From positions 744,001 through 808,000 of the forward strand of contig JAHGAU010000005.1 of NCBI GenBank assembly GCA_019925105.1: a stretch of DNA of 64,000 bases, in the 5' to 3' direction. The notes under the pieces are model-generated. The model ran no database searches and had not been told where the DNA came from. It worked only from the letters and a program-made list of their open reading frames with translations. The translations under genes were made by a program, and so were the position numbers. This stretch comes from Niebla homalea (taxonomy: Eukaryota; Ascomycota; Lecanoromycetes; Lecanorales; Ramalinaceae). Below are positions 10,226 through 21,570 of the stretch, one piece after another. Position 1 is the first letter of the stretch; every line of letters begins with the position of its first letter.

Positions 10226-10897
10226 ATATTGAAGAAGCTGCAAGCAAGGAAACGTGTTGCGATGGGGACCTTGGGGGCTCAGATAATATGTCAATTGACG
10301 CATTACAAATCGCATATCCGTGCCGGCTATTTCGTCAAAGCGAATTCCGTCATACATACATCATGACCCCACCGACTGTCTCGCGGGCTCCACCAGGCCG
10401 AGACCCGCCAACGTTCTTGCCCCCTGCCCCTAACCCCTAACCCCTATTTCGAGTCAATCCTGGTGAAAGCGTCCCGTACAACATATATGATGTTGTATAC
10501 CTTGGTATAGGTGGCATGGGAATGGCGACAAAAGGTCTTTTTCAACAGATGAACGGATAACAGGAACTGCACTGGCATTTGCCCAATCATTTCACGGTAG
10601 ATAACGACGTCGAGGTGTGGTGATCTTCATCTTGGCTCTTAGCTAAACCTCTTGCCAAAATGCAGGCGTATTCGCAAGAATATTGACCTACATGGCTCCA
10701 TCTCAAAAAAAAGGCGACCTCCAAAGCTACTTTGCCTCGACCTGCAGCTCCTAAGCTTGCTCCAAAAGGGAGAAACCGTCGGAAATACGCTCCAAAATCC
10801 AAGAGCTCCCGTAGGTAATACTCAGACAGAAAGCCTCCAGCAACAATCATGCGAAACCCCTTACCACATGTACATCATCATATCCTGGCACCCCTTC
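10226..10897. other. Intergenic: GST promoter, tea4 3' region
   Basis: About 0.67 kb. It contains a cluster of CCCCT pentamers listed separately. Otherwise no gene or repeat was recognised. Confidence 0.5.
10421..10445 (+). promoter_or_regulatory. Cluster of four CCCCT (STRE-like) sites
   Basis: CCCCT occurs at 10421-10425, 10427-10431, 10434-10438 and 10441-10445, about 285-310 bp upstream of the GST start at 10138. CCCCT/AGGGG is the stress response element bound by Msn2/4-type zinc-finger factors in yeast and relatives. Three copies are spaced at 7 bp as CCCCTAA, which also resembles a telomere repeat. Confidence 0.45.
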
Positions 10898-13800
10898 TTA
10901 CCTGACCGACCGACCTTTTCGGCTCAAAAACTCTCCCAGCAGGCCATCCAAATTCTTCTCAATCTCTCCCAACTTCTGGTTCTCATCTCGGAACAAGTCT
11001 TGCACGACCGGATGATCTTTCCTTGGCACCGCACCACTCTTGTCATTCACCACCAGCAGCAGGTCGCGAATCTCGTGGTCATCATCCATGTAAGCCCGCA
11101 GCGATGCATCTGACCAAGTTGGGGTGCTGCGAGTTGTCGTAGTACTGGTTGTTGTAGTCGACGGTTGACTTGCCGGAGAGGCAGATGGCGTATCCGATGG
11201 GGCTTCTCGAGTAGGTGTCGAGTTGGTAGGCGCAGCAGTGTGCTGGGCCAATGGGGCGGCTTCCAAGTCTCTGGAGACGGTTCGCTCAGCTGTTTGGCCT
11301 TCAGGGAGATCAGTTGACGAGACAGGGGAGATTGGCGAGCTCTCTGCTTGTGATTGAGAGGATGTGTCTGTAACTAATGGGGGAGGCTGATGAGGTGTGC
11401 TTCGTTCCTGGCTGATTGCAGGTGGAGTCTGTGTAGAAGGTTGATGACGGAGGTCATGAGCTGACAACTCAGGATGGGAGGCTTTGGGGTGAGGTTCGTG
11501 TTGCGCGGCCTGTGCTATGTTGAGATGGTGATCAGATGGTTGCGAAACAAGCTCATGATCAGGCTCCTCTTGAACTTCACGCGTGGGCGAAGGCTCAGAG
11601 TGCTGCTCAGCTGATGATGAAGATGTAGTATCGAAATCGTCCACGGGCATACGTCCATTGCCTCTCCTGGCGCTTTCAGGTTGGCTCTCTGATACAACGG
11701 GTCTAAGAGAATCGACGAATGGTGAAAATGATGAAGTTGCGTTCGTGTCAGGAAGCGTTGACTGTTGTGCCGACGCTCCTGTCCCTATAGGTTGTCGTGA
11801 AGTTGTGTCGGAGGATTGGAGGCTCGGCTGGACTTCGTCGAGTAGTGGTTTTGTTTCAGGAAGCACAAGACGCATAGAGCCATTTGCGTCAGTGACTGTG
11901 TTTGAAGCGGACGCTGCGCTCTGGTCCGAAGATGGAGCAGCTCCTGGTTCCGAAAGAGGCGACCTCGGATTCTGGCCTTGATTTTGCGTGGCATAAGACG
12001 TTTTGGGCGACAGCTTTGCCGGAGGCTGCTTCTGCAGTTTACTTGTCTGCCGATGTGGTTGCGCCAATTTGGGAGCTTGCGAGTCCTGACCCAATGATTC
12101 CATGGATTCCTTGGACGTAGGCGATTTCCGTGACAATTCGCTGGATAACTTTTCATTGTCCTCCCCATCTCTGTCTGGGCCTTTGGTCTTTTTATCTTTG
12201 CGCTTGAACATGCCACCGAGCATTCCTCTCTTCTCTTTCTTTTTCTTTTCTTCTTTGGACTTCTCCACAGGGGTCTCCTTTTCAAGTGAGTCAAGGCTTA
12301 CCCTATTCTTCAGCTGTAGTAGCAGAATCAGTACCACGCTTCTATCGTATATTGTGTTGGGATCGAACGAACCTCTGAGCTTTCGCTGCCTCTTGGAGAA
12401 ACACCATTGGAATCGTCTCTTAAGAGGCTTGGCGTTAGGTTAATCTTGCGAGTCTCCTGACTGTCGTCCTTGAAAAAGGAGTCGGTGTTTCGAACCGTCC
12501 CTTTCCGCGACTTGGTGGTGGCACCATCATCTGTCGAGAATTAGTGCCGCTTTCTACTTCAGCCTCGAGAAGCATTTTCGACTCACCATTCTGCTCCAAG
12601 ATCTGTTCAGCATGGCGCGCTGGCTCGTACGCATTTGATTGATCGATGCCGTTGCGCGCCTTCGATTCTACTACTGCAGGCTCTACCCGCCTCCCGTTTG
12701 TAGGTCTCTCTCTGGTATTGAGGGGTGCTACAGCAGCCGAGGCATCTCCTTCTCGAGCATGGTTTTGTTGCTGTTGCTGCTGGTGCTGGTGCTGGTGCTG
12801 CTGTTCTTCTTCACCTTGATCTTGGTCACGACCGTGGAAATCGCCGTCGTCCTCGTCCTCCTCGTCGGTGGAGTACTCTGCGTCGGAAGGCTCAACATAA
12901 GTGTTGCCTCCAAAATCCACCTTTTTCGTGTTGCGCCTGCGTATGGCTTTCTTCAAAGGGTTAAGTGCATTTTGGCGCTTGTCTTCGTCTTGGTCACCAA
13001 GCATTGTTTGCGAGAGCTTTAGTGTGCTTATGTCAGGTCTGATCTCTTTGATGGATGGGATTTGGGCGCTCACGTCAAGATTTCGATGCTTGTTCAACCT
13101 CGCGAGTCGCTCCAAAGGGGTCTCGATGTGCTCCGCAGGTAGATAGCCTTCAGTGATCAGTAGAGTCTATCTGCAGTCTCACAAGGACCCATACCAATAC
13201 TGCTATCCTTCACAACTCTTACGAGCCACCAATAGCTATTACTGTCGTCAAGCAAAACCATGGTGTCTCCTTTCAGAGCGTTCGCTTGTCCCTCGACCGT
13301 AGCAGTGAAAGTGTGCAAGGCGTAGACGAATTCGAAATCGATGTCCTCTGTTTCTCGTAAGCACTCTCCACCCCATCCAGAGTCCACAAAGCGAGAATTT
13401 AGATCATAAGAAATCTCCTCGGTATCATCATCATCATCTTCATCCAGATCGCCCATCTGTAGGGAGAGATCCGGATCCCAGGAGGCCTTCGAAGCTGCGG
13501 ATGAGGATTCCGAGCTCCCTCTGTCTTCTTGCGCAATGGGCAAATCGTTGAGACCGACTTCAAGAAGGGGGTCGTTTTCAGGTAAGAGCAGATTTTGAAA
13601 GTCGGCGTAATCATAGAGTCCGAGATCATCATCCTGTATGCTGCCGGCTTCCGTAACACCATGACTGGTCTCTTCTTTCCAGGAACCGGGGCTCACTTGA
13701 CTGAGCTTCTCGGCCTCGTACTCGTCGACGACCAGACTGTTCCTTTGGCCTATTAACGACCTACCCACATGATGATGAACCTTGGATGGCGATTCTTCCT

Positions 13801-14438
13801 GCGTATTGACCGAAAAGGAAAGCGGGTAGTGTTCGGGGGTGTCGGAAAAGGGGGAAGAAGAAAGATCACTTGGGGGGCCAGGCGAATGGGTCGCCTTTTT
13901 GGGTGGTGTTGCATCGGAACGAAGCGAAGCGATTCGACTAGGCCAGGGTAAGGGAACAGGACACCAACCATCGTCACCAATCGAGGGAGAGCTGGAGATC
14001 TTGTCGGTCAAATCATCATCCAGGTCATTGTCCCCATCTCCGTCATCCATCTCGTCCTGTGCAGCATGATGTGTGGAATTTCGAAGAAGATTCTCATTAG
14101 GGTCACTGTTCCCATGTGATGCGGTATCGTCCTGTAACAGCTGTAATTCCTTGCCTGAAAGATCTTGTGAAGCGCGAGGACTCCGCCCATGCTGCTCAGA
14201 GATCTCAAGCTCAACATTTCGGAGGGCGTCGGCTTGATGAGGGCCTGGCGGGCCTTCACCCAAGGCGGCTGGCCTAGACGGTTGACGTGAATGGTCCTTT
14301 GCTGATGGTGCGCCAGGATCCTGGAGGTCAATGGTATCTGGTGTTGGGCATCAGCTGGATCTCTCTAAAGTCCCTTTCGTGTAGCTCTTGTCTCAACACT
14401 GGTTCCTCACCGGCTCGTATGACGTGTGGGCGAGTCAT
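10898..14438 (-). CDS. tea4: Cell-end polarity factor Tea4/Bud14 (SH3 protein)
   Basis: An SH3 protein that in fission and budding yeast brings type 1 phosphatase and formin regulators to growth sites. Five exons (14411-14438, 13195-14337, 12587-13147, 12373-12530, 10898-12313) join to 1,101 residues. The SH3 domain (about residues 345-400) reads FVYALHTFTATVEGQ, then YWWLVRVVKD, then across an intron GYLPAEHIETP. About residue 466 lies KVDF, an RVxF-type phosphatase docking site, followed by the conserved TYVEPSDAEYSTDEEDE block. A poly-Gln/His tract (codons around 12760-12810) and a Ser/Pro/Thr-rich carboxyl half follow. The first exon is only 28 nt (MTRPHVIRA). The lysine-rich MFKRKDKK near 12200 could contact membrane. 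Confidence 0.92.
12765..12810 (-). repeat. CAG/CAC triplet tract in tea4
   Basis: Coding microsatellite giving alternating His-Gln then Gln-only codons (QHQHQHQQQQQQ). Length variation between strains would be expected. Confidence 0.8.
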
Positions 14439-15631
14439 ATCGCAAGAAAGATCCTCGGCGGGCTACGTCAGGAACGGGACCTGTAGATTTGCGTATACGA
14501 TCTGCGTGCGCATCGATTGCTTTCAATTGATGGGCCCAGTAATAGAAGCGACTACATCTGCGATTTGGTGGGAATTGGCCCCAGCACAAAGGGCAGACAG
14601 ACGATGTCTTGGCGAACGGTGGGCGGAGAGGCTAGGGGAGTGTAATTCCAGCGCATAGATAGGTCGTAGGATCGGAGGAAGTTATAGGAGGCTGAGTGGA
14701 GAATATGAGGAACGGGCAACATGGGGTAATGCTTGGGGCTTGCTGGAGCGTGAAGTCCGAAATTCAGGAACCGGGTCTTGCGAGTTGCGGCGGGTGCTTT
14801 CAGATACTTGAAGAAAGTTCTTGGCAGGAGTTGTGCCGTGCCTAACCCCTTTTGGATGCTGATGCATTGATGGTGATGAAGCTAGCCTGGCTGAAGTTAA
14901 GTTCTGAAGTGTCGTTCTTAGAGCTACAATCACAATGCTCTTCACCCTCCGATGTTGCAATTGAGCCAAATGTGCAGAGTTCGAGATCTAATGCTTTTGC
15001 GATGGGCATGTCTATGTGGAAACACATTGGCGAGCGAGCAGCCAAGTTGCTTGACCTCAAGCGACCCCAGATATTCCAAAGACGAGCAGCGTAAGTAGAG
15101 CCAAACCAAGGTGTTGTGGCATGGTGAACAAATGGTGCTTTTGGGGATGGTGAAATGCAATTTGAGAATTGAACAAGCCTCTCTTTCGTTGCTGAAAATC
15201 AGAGCCCATGAATTATCTCTTGCCTTATGACGGAATAAGCGCGGCTTCTCCGACCAGCCCGGTCTCCCACAACATGTGTAGGGTAGAAACCCATTGATGG
15301 CTATGCGGTTGATCACGAACAGATTGCAGTGTTACTCTTACTCCTGAAGACAGGAACACCGAGTGACAAAATTGGAGAAACATTGATCGGGCTCGAGGAA
15401 ATGCCTCTGCACCATGCTTGTCACACTGTGATCAACAGCCTTGATTGATCTCGAGGCAGACAAAGGATTACGTAGGTAATACCCAAACATGGGACTTGTA
15501 CACCTAACCAATGCAATCAACACACGAAACCACCACTGGGGTATATATATGCAAGATGCACCTCGAAATACCCAAAACACCGCGCGCTCTGTATGCAACG
15601 ACCTGTGAAACTTGGGCCTCCACTTTGGTTG
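14439..15631. other. 1.2-kb intergenic region, no gene seen
   Basis: It lies between the tea4 start and the end of the CAP10-like gene. ORFs of up to 124 codons on the minus strand (14682-15316) overlap each other and have no family features. It holds the tea4 promoter. Confidence 0.5.
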
Positions 15632-17687
15632 TCAATGGGGAATTTCGTCTACTGGCGTGACGCCGTCATACCTATCGAGCTCACTGCCGTCTCCGGAATA
15701 TCCTATACGATCCCGATTATCGTCGACGACTCGACCGTATTCAAGCAAAAGTCGAAACATGTATATCTGTAGCCCTCGGTCAGAAAACAAAGGCTTGGAG
15801 ATATGGTTTGCAAATCAATACCTCAATATCTTCTCGCCTCAACACCTTCTTTGCCCATTCCCTCCCTTGGTCTGCGATTCGCTTCCCCTCAGCATCATGC
15901 CGCGGTACATACACTTTTTGGTTTTCCCCAACATCGGCAGGTGTACGTCTTCCAGGAGCAGTACCAACGCCAAGAAAGTACGTCAGAAGAGCGTAAACAT
16001 CATCATAACGGTTGTCCATCGGTACAAAATGCCGCCAGGCGAATAACCGAGAATCATGCCATTCGCGAAAAATGGTGGCTTTGATGCCCAAGGCCTTGCT
16101 CTCCAGGAAAGCGTGCCACCTGCCGGAAAAGGAATGTCCATCCACGTCTACCAGAAACTTATTCTTGAATTGCTCACCCAAGGTCGTCCCCTCCTTGAGC
16201 ATCCAGACCCCGTCATAGAAATCACAATTAGGAACGCAGCCCATTGTCTCGGTGAAGCCAACATCAGTATGCGCAGCAGCGAATGTAGAAGGATGAAAGG
16301 CACGGAAGTTTGCATATTCACCCTTCACTTCCGCTTGTTCTGTCAGAATGTTGACTTCTTTGTCAGCCATGAGGGTACTGTTGACATGCTTCACTAATCT
16401 CTGGCGATGCATTTCGTGCCAGTTGTCCGCCGTCTGGGTGCCACCGGAGGACACGCCCCGCCAGATCATGACGTCTTTCTTATCCTCCCATTCTAAATCA
16501 TGCTTTCCGTCATAGTCATAACGCTCGTCATGCTTGTAGTACATGTTAGCAGGGAATAGAATGTCACTATTCACATTCACTTTGCATTCCCCAAAGATTG
16601 GGACGAGCCGCTTCGTGGGTATCATGGTGGAGCTCGAAAACAAAAGACCGTGCTTGTCCGCTAGGTCCGGTCCGACGATGCACAGATCTGAGCTACGGTT
16701 GAAGTTGGTGACCAAGCCGCCCAGACGGTCTTTGTACAGCCCTTCGGCCAGGGCGACAGCGGACTCCGTCGTCTGATTACTGGCGGCTGGAGAACCTGGG
16801 GGACAGGCTGTCTTGACCACGTCCATGTATTGCTTTCCGTGCCATGCATACCAACCAGGATCTTCCTTCGGCTCCTGCCACTCTTCAGACGTGAAGTTGG
16901 CAAGGCCCCCAAGAGCATTTGAAAATTCATCGACAGTTTCGGGTGGGGTACGACGAGTAAGGCTCTCGTTATATAGCAAAGCTTGCATGTCGTGCCAGGG
17001 GACCACCACTCTGGGCTGATCGAGCCTGTTCATAGCGATGTCCATATCCGGCAGATACTTCACGAATTTTTTGATGAGGGTCACCAGAGCTTCAGAACGC
17101 CATCCCGGCATTGTCTCGTTAACTATCTTGTGGTTACGGATGTGGATGCCCGATACCCCATCTTCTTTGTTCCTCCACATATTGGCGGCCAGATTGCGTA
17201 GGACGTGAGGCTCCACAGCCCAAAAGGGTCGGATGTCGTCCATTATTTGTTCAAAGTCGTCAATGTTGTGTACGTTTCGCTTACGCGCATACTTGTACCA
17301 GTCTTTGAAACCTGGTGGTGGGTGCCGTCCGTGGGTTTTTCTGTACATTCGCACCGTCTCCCTGAATGAGTTGGACCTAGTAAGCTCATATTGGCGGAAT
17401 GCTGTATCAGCTTCTTGCATCAGATGGACGATCGGGTGGCCATCGACTGGTTCGAGGGGGGCCTCGACTATCTCGTGCGCATGCCATGGCTTCTTCTTGC
17501 GACCAGGTATTCGAATGTCAGGGATGTCGGGAAGCTGAGTTCTGAGATCCCTGATCTCTCCCAGCTGTGACCTGATATCATCTGTTGAGAGACCCCAAAA
17601 GAGTACAAAGTTGGAGGCGATGGCCGTCAACAACGCGAAGGATGCGATTGCGAGGAGGATGCGTCGTGCTGGGCGCAAACGGGGCAT
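15632..17687 (-). CDS. CAP10-type glycosyltransferase (GT90)
   Basis: A type II membrane glycosyltransferase of the CAP10/GT90 family, whose founder is a Cryptococcus capsule gene; members include xylosyltransferases of the Golgi. Two exons, 15822-17687 and 15632-15766, join over a 55-bp intron to 666 residues; an upstream ATG at 17726 would add 13. A short basic cytosolic end (MPRLRPARR) precedes one membrane helix (about residues 10-32), then a luminal catalytic domain. Family blocks seen are GWRSEALVTL, DVMIWRGVSSGGTQTADN and FREWHDSRLFAWRHFVPMD. Splicing restores the conserved tail IYMFRLLLEYGRVVDDNRD instead of the unrelated readthrough. The donor substrate is not evident. Confidence 0.9.
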
Positions 17688-17951
17688 GTCTCCTGACCCT
17701 TTTTTATCATGGAAATTGTGTCGCATTCATGGTGATAGAGCACTGTACTTTCAGCCGGTAGATCTCAGACCCCATACTCGGCATATGGATGGCCCGCACA
17801 TACAATTACAGCAGACACAAGCACGCAAAGGTCCCATCCGAACTCTGAAGATATCCAGATGTTTTTCAGGGGTTCGAGCCCCCAAACAGCCGCTCTGGTG
17901 GCTCCGCGTCGGCCGCTTAAAAACTCAGCCCTATGAGATTCCCATCAATTA
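17688..17951. promoter_or_regulatory. CAP10-gene side of a divergent promoter interrupted by a transposon
   Basis: It is the 5' flank of the CAP10-like gene, ending at the insertion site of the 3.5-kb element. Together with 21478-21570 it would have formed a divergent promoter of about 0.36 kb. Confidence 0.5.
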
Positions 17952-17952
17952 G

Positions 17953-18018
17953 CGTGCTCAAAATCGGTGTCGTTTCCTTGGCATTTGTGACTCCACCCCG
18001 ACCCCGCAAAATTTATAT
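17953..18018 (+). repeat. Left terminal inverted repeat
   Basis: 66 bp beginning CGTGCTCAAAATCGG. It is matched by the reverse complement of 21411-21476 with a single A/C difference at 18001. It keeps CpA and TpG dinucleotides that the interior lacks. Confidence 0.95.
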
Positions 18019-18754
18019 ATAAATGTATGAATCCATAACATTTTCGATTTAATTATTAATAAACCGTTGTTATTAAAGCTTTTATATATTATACCGGTAA
18101 TAAATATAATATTAAAGCTAACGTACGAGTCTTAAATCCTTTTAACCTTTAGCTCCTTTTTATTATAACCCTTCCCCTTAATTTAGAAGCTCGATTTATT
18201 AATAGTAAGCTCCTTCGTAATTACTGGAAACTTAAAGCTATTGTTAAATATATTGGTTGCTTAATTTATATAGCTTAAAGATAAAAATAAAATATATAAG
18301 TATATAGATATATTAATTTATTTTATTTTATAAAGGTTAACTATTTACGCTATATTTATATAGCGGTAAAAAAAAGCTTAATATAATATTTACGAACTTT
18401 TCCTTAAAAATATTAAGATAAATTAATTAAATTCCTTAATAAAGAATAGGGTATAAAGGTATTACGGTTAACGATAAGTTAAATTCTAAAAAAGGCAGGT
18501 ATAAGCTAAAAGTAAAAATAAAGAATAAACCCTTAGAATTAGGCTTTAAGGGATAAGTAACAAATAGATATATTAAATCTTACCGCAGAATAATTCGTTT
18601 TTATTAATAAATCGTTTTTTAAGATAATAAGTTATTAATAATCCATAATATATAACCTTATTAATAATTTAGTTCAATTTTAAGACAATATAGATTATAA
18701 TAATAATTGGTCTATACTTCCTATGTATATTATAAATAAATATTTACCTTATAC

Positions 18755-19080
18755 CGGTATACGTAAAGGCTACTATAATTTTAAGGCTTTTTTAAAGTAA
18801 TTTAAAAACGAGCTTTTACCTTATTATAATTAATTCCCAGGTTTTAATAGCATTATTTACCTTAATAACGTTAATATATATTATAATCCGGTAATAAAAA
18901 AGACGATTTAAGCGGCGGGGCTTAAGATCCGTTACTTACTTTTTTATTTTTTAAACTTTAATCTTATTAAGTTTACCTTTAACGTATTTAAAGCTTAAAT
19001 AAAACGTTATTACCGTAAGTTCCGGGCATAATTTTAAGGTTAATTTAAGTTTTTCTTAAGGTACGCTTTAAAAGTAAATA
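18755..19080 (+). pseudogene. Transposase catalytic core relic (DD34E)
   Basis: Conceptual reading in one frame gives GIRKGYYNFKAFLK, then the D-N-x-S-x-H-H-like block with its Asp codon now AAT (18864-18866), then the YLPPYSPDFNPIE-like block with its Glu codon now AAG (18969-18971). In-frame TAA codons such as 18909-18911 are what RIP makes from CAA or TGG. All changes seen are compatible with C-to-T/G-to-A. Non-functional. Confidence 0.75.
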
Positions 19081-19139
19081 AATATAATCGGTTTATAAAA
19101 AGTACTTTTATTATAATATAAATAAATATATATTTAATA

Positions 19140-21410
19140 ATAATTATAAGGCTTATTAAAAGGAATTTAAGCTTTATGTTAATCAGATAGATAATTAAAT
19201 AAACGAATAAATGAATTTATAAATAAGGATTTAAAAATAACGCTATATTATTATATAGCCGTTATATATTAACCAATTAACGAGCCAGCTTATAATATAT
19301 ATAATAAATAGCCTTAAACTCCTTAAAGTCTTTATTAAAGTACTTTATTATCCCCTTAAATAAATCCTTAATTATACCCCGTTAATATATCCGGGTGGAT
19401 AAATCGGATATTATCCTTAAATCCCGTATAATTTATATCTCCTTATTTACGATCGTTTTAACTTTAATAAGTGAACCTTTCTTCTTAACGGACCGTATTA
19501 ACGAGCTCTTCCAGTTTTAAAAGTCATTTATTATTAGTTTATCCTTATATATCTTATTAATCGGATTAAATAAATAAGTACCCTATTTAAATAACTAGAT
19601 AAAAGCCGGTAAAATCGGAGTAAAAATATTTATAAATAAAGGTTACCCTTAAAAAGGTAAGAAATTTGAAATTTAATAAAATAGAGTTAAAGGGTAAGGA
19701 TATTGCGAGAAATGCTATTATAAAAGCGGAGGAATTAATTATTATTAATAGGGTAAATAAGTTATAATTTATTTATCTCTTCCGGTATTAAGGTATAAAA
19801 ACCTTATAATCTTTATTTCTTTTACTTAAATTTATATTTCTATTATACTCTATATCCGTTAATTTTAATCTCGATTTCTTTCCTTTTACTTTTTTCTTTC
19901 TTATTGATATTAAGCCTTTTTTTCCTTACGGTTTATTATTACCGACGACTTCCTAGATTTAACGGTAACCGGACCGGCGGTATTAATTAATTACCGCTTT
20001 AAAAAGTTTAAGGGTTAATTAAGAAACGCTCCGTTAATATTAATAATAATAAATTAATTTTAAGACTTTTTCTAAGTTAAAGAAAAAATATAATGTTTTC
20101 TCTTATTAGCCGGGACTTAATAGAAGTTACCCTTATTATAATATTTATCGCTATAATACCTTAATTAAATCGTTAATATATTAATATAATTACCCGTTTA
20201 TTTATTATTATCCCTTTATTTACTTAATTATTCTTCCAATATAATAATCTTAATATAACGATAAAAAAACGATTTAATTAATAAATCAATATCTTTAAGA
20301 AAACATTTAAATTAAAGTTAAAATTAAAGTTAAAATTAAGCTTAAAGCTTATTTATAACGTTAATAATAATATTAAGCTTATATTTTAAAAACCGTTTAT
20401 ACTTTTATAATAGAATTAATTCAACTTATTTATTTTAAATTTTATTATTAAAAGATTTAAGCGAAGTATATTTAAATACGGCTTTTAAGTAATTTAACTT
20501 AACGGATACCTTAATATTCTTAATTTTATTTTTAAATCTTTTTTAATTTATTACTCGTTTAACCTTAATATTAAATGTTTTAAGTTTAAAGCCTTTTTTA
20601 ATAAAGTTATTTTCACTATATTTATTACTGGTTATAATTCTTAATTAATTTTTACCCTTAAGGAAAAAAGCTTTAAAATTATACTTTATATAATAAAAAT
20701 AAGGTTAAGTTTATTATTAATAATAAGTATTTTCCTTTAAAGTATTAAGCTCGTTATTAATAATAATTATATATTTATTAAAAAACGAGGATTCCCTTAA
20801 GTTATCCGTTAAGGACTCTTTTTAACTTTTTTTATTATTATTATCTTCCCTGTTCACTCGGAGTAAATTTATAAGCCTTAAGCGTTTCTTTTTATTTAAG
20901 CGTTTTTCCTTTTTTTTAATAGTTTTCCGATTAATAATAACTTTAATAATAATAGCTTTTTTAACTTAACGTTTTTAAAAAATATCCTATTTCTTATAAG
21001 CCTTAATATTAATAACGTAATATTCAATAATAATAGGACCTTATCGGGTATATACCGATTTTAACTTATTTAATAGGCCCTTTTTAATAGCCTTCCTTTT
21101 CGTTTTTTTTTAATTCTACTTTTTAAGAAGCTCCGGATCTTTATTAAAGATCTTTAAGAATTAAATACGTTTATTAGGTATATAAGAACGGTTATTACGA
21201 TAATTAAGTAAAAAAAATGAAGGGGAAGGTCCTTAACTATCCCTAAAGGAGTAATAAAGGGGGTTAATAAAGTAAGAGTTCGATCGAGTACGTAATATTA
21301 TAATAAATATATAAATTATACCTTAATTGCTACCTATAGGCTATATAACAGCTTTAATACTAAAAAGTCTATAAGATAGGTCCAAAAATGTTAAGGATTC
21401 AAAAATCTGC
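19140..21410. other. Unassigned interior of the transposon
   Basis: About 2.3 kb of RIP-affected DNA between the transposase relic and the right inverted repeat. On the minus strand roughly 21110-20720 reads as about 115 codons, Lys-rich, broken only by TAA/TAG codons that RIP can derive from Gln or Trp codons; this may be a second ORF or the remains of a nested element. No family recognised. Confidence 0.4.
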
Positions 21411-21476
21411 ATATAAATTTTGCGGGGGCGGGGTGGAGTCACAAATGCCAAGGAAACGACACCGATTTTGAGCACG
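21411..21476 (-). repeat. Right terminal inverted repeat
   Basis: Reverse complement of the left repeat, one mismatch in 66 bp, flanked by TTAA. It ends 94 bp before the MRPL10 start codon. Confidence 0.95.
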
Positions 21477-21570
21477 TTAAAAGCAGATGAATTAGACAAG
21501 ATAGAGTAGTACCTCGTTCATTCTTCCCACGAGGTCATATAAACAAAGTAGCATTCTCTGCTCTCAAGCT

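Larger units (their letters stand above)
17952..21477 (+). mobile_element. RIP-degraded Tc1-like DNA transposon, 3.5 kb
   Basis: A complete but dead DNA transposon. Its ends are 66-bp inverted repeats with one mismatch (17953-18018 and 21411-21476), flanked by TA on both sides, the Tc1/mariner target duplication. The interior is extremely AT-rich and almost lacks CpA and TpG while keeping CpG: in 18121-18240 I count no CpA, one TpG and four CpG. This is the mark of repeat-induced point mutation. On the plus strand around 18755-19080 one frame, broken by stops, still resembles a DDE transposase: LNNVNIYYNP (18861-18890) and KIRYLLFYFLNFNLIKF (18924-18974). The second-aspartate and glutamate codons are 34 codons apart, as in Tc1 (DD34E). 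About 2.3 kb beyond the transposase relic is unassigned. Confidence 0.88.

Noticed and set aside
10427..10445. Interstitial telomere repeat (CCCCTAA)n
   Set aside because: Under three full units; the CCCCT content in a GST promoter is explained as well by stress elements.
17868..17884. AGGGGTTCGAGCCCCC resembles a tRNA T-arm
   Set aside because: No matching acceptor stem, anticodon arm or D-arm could be found at the required distances upstream.
17949..21479. TTA instead of TA as target duplication of the transposon
   Set aside because: TTA also flanks both sides if the element ends one base earlier on the right, but the DD34E relic makes TA the better reading.
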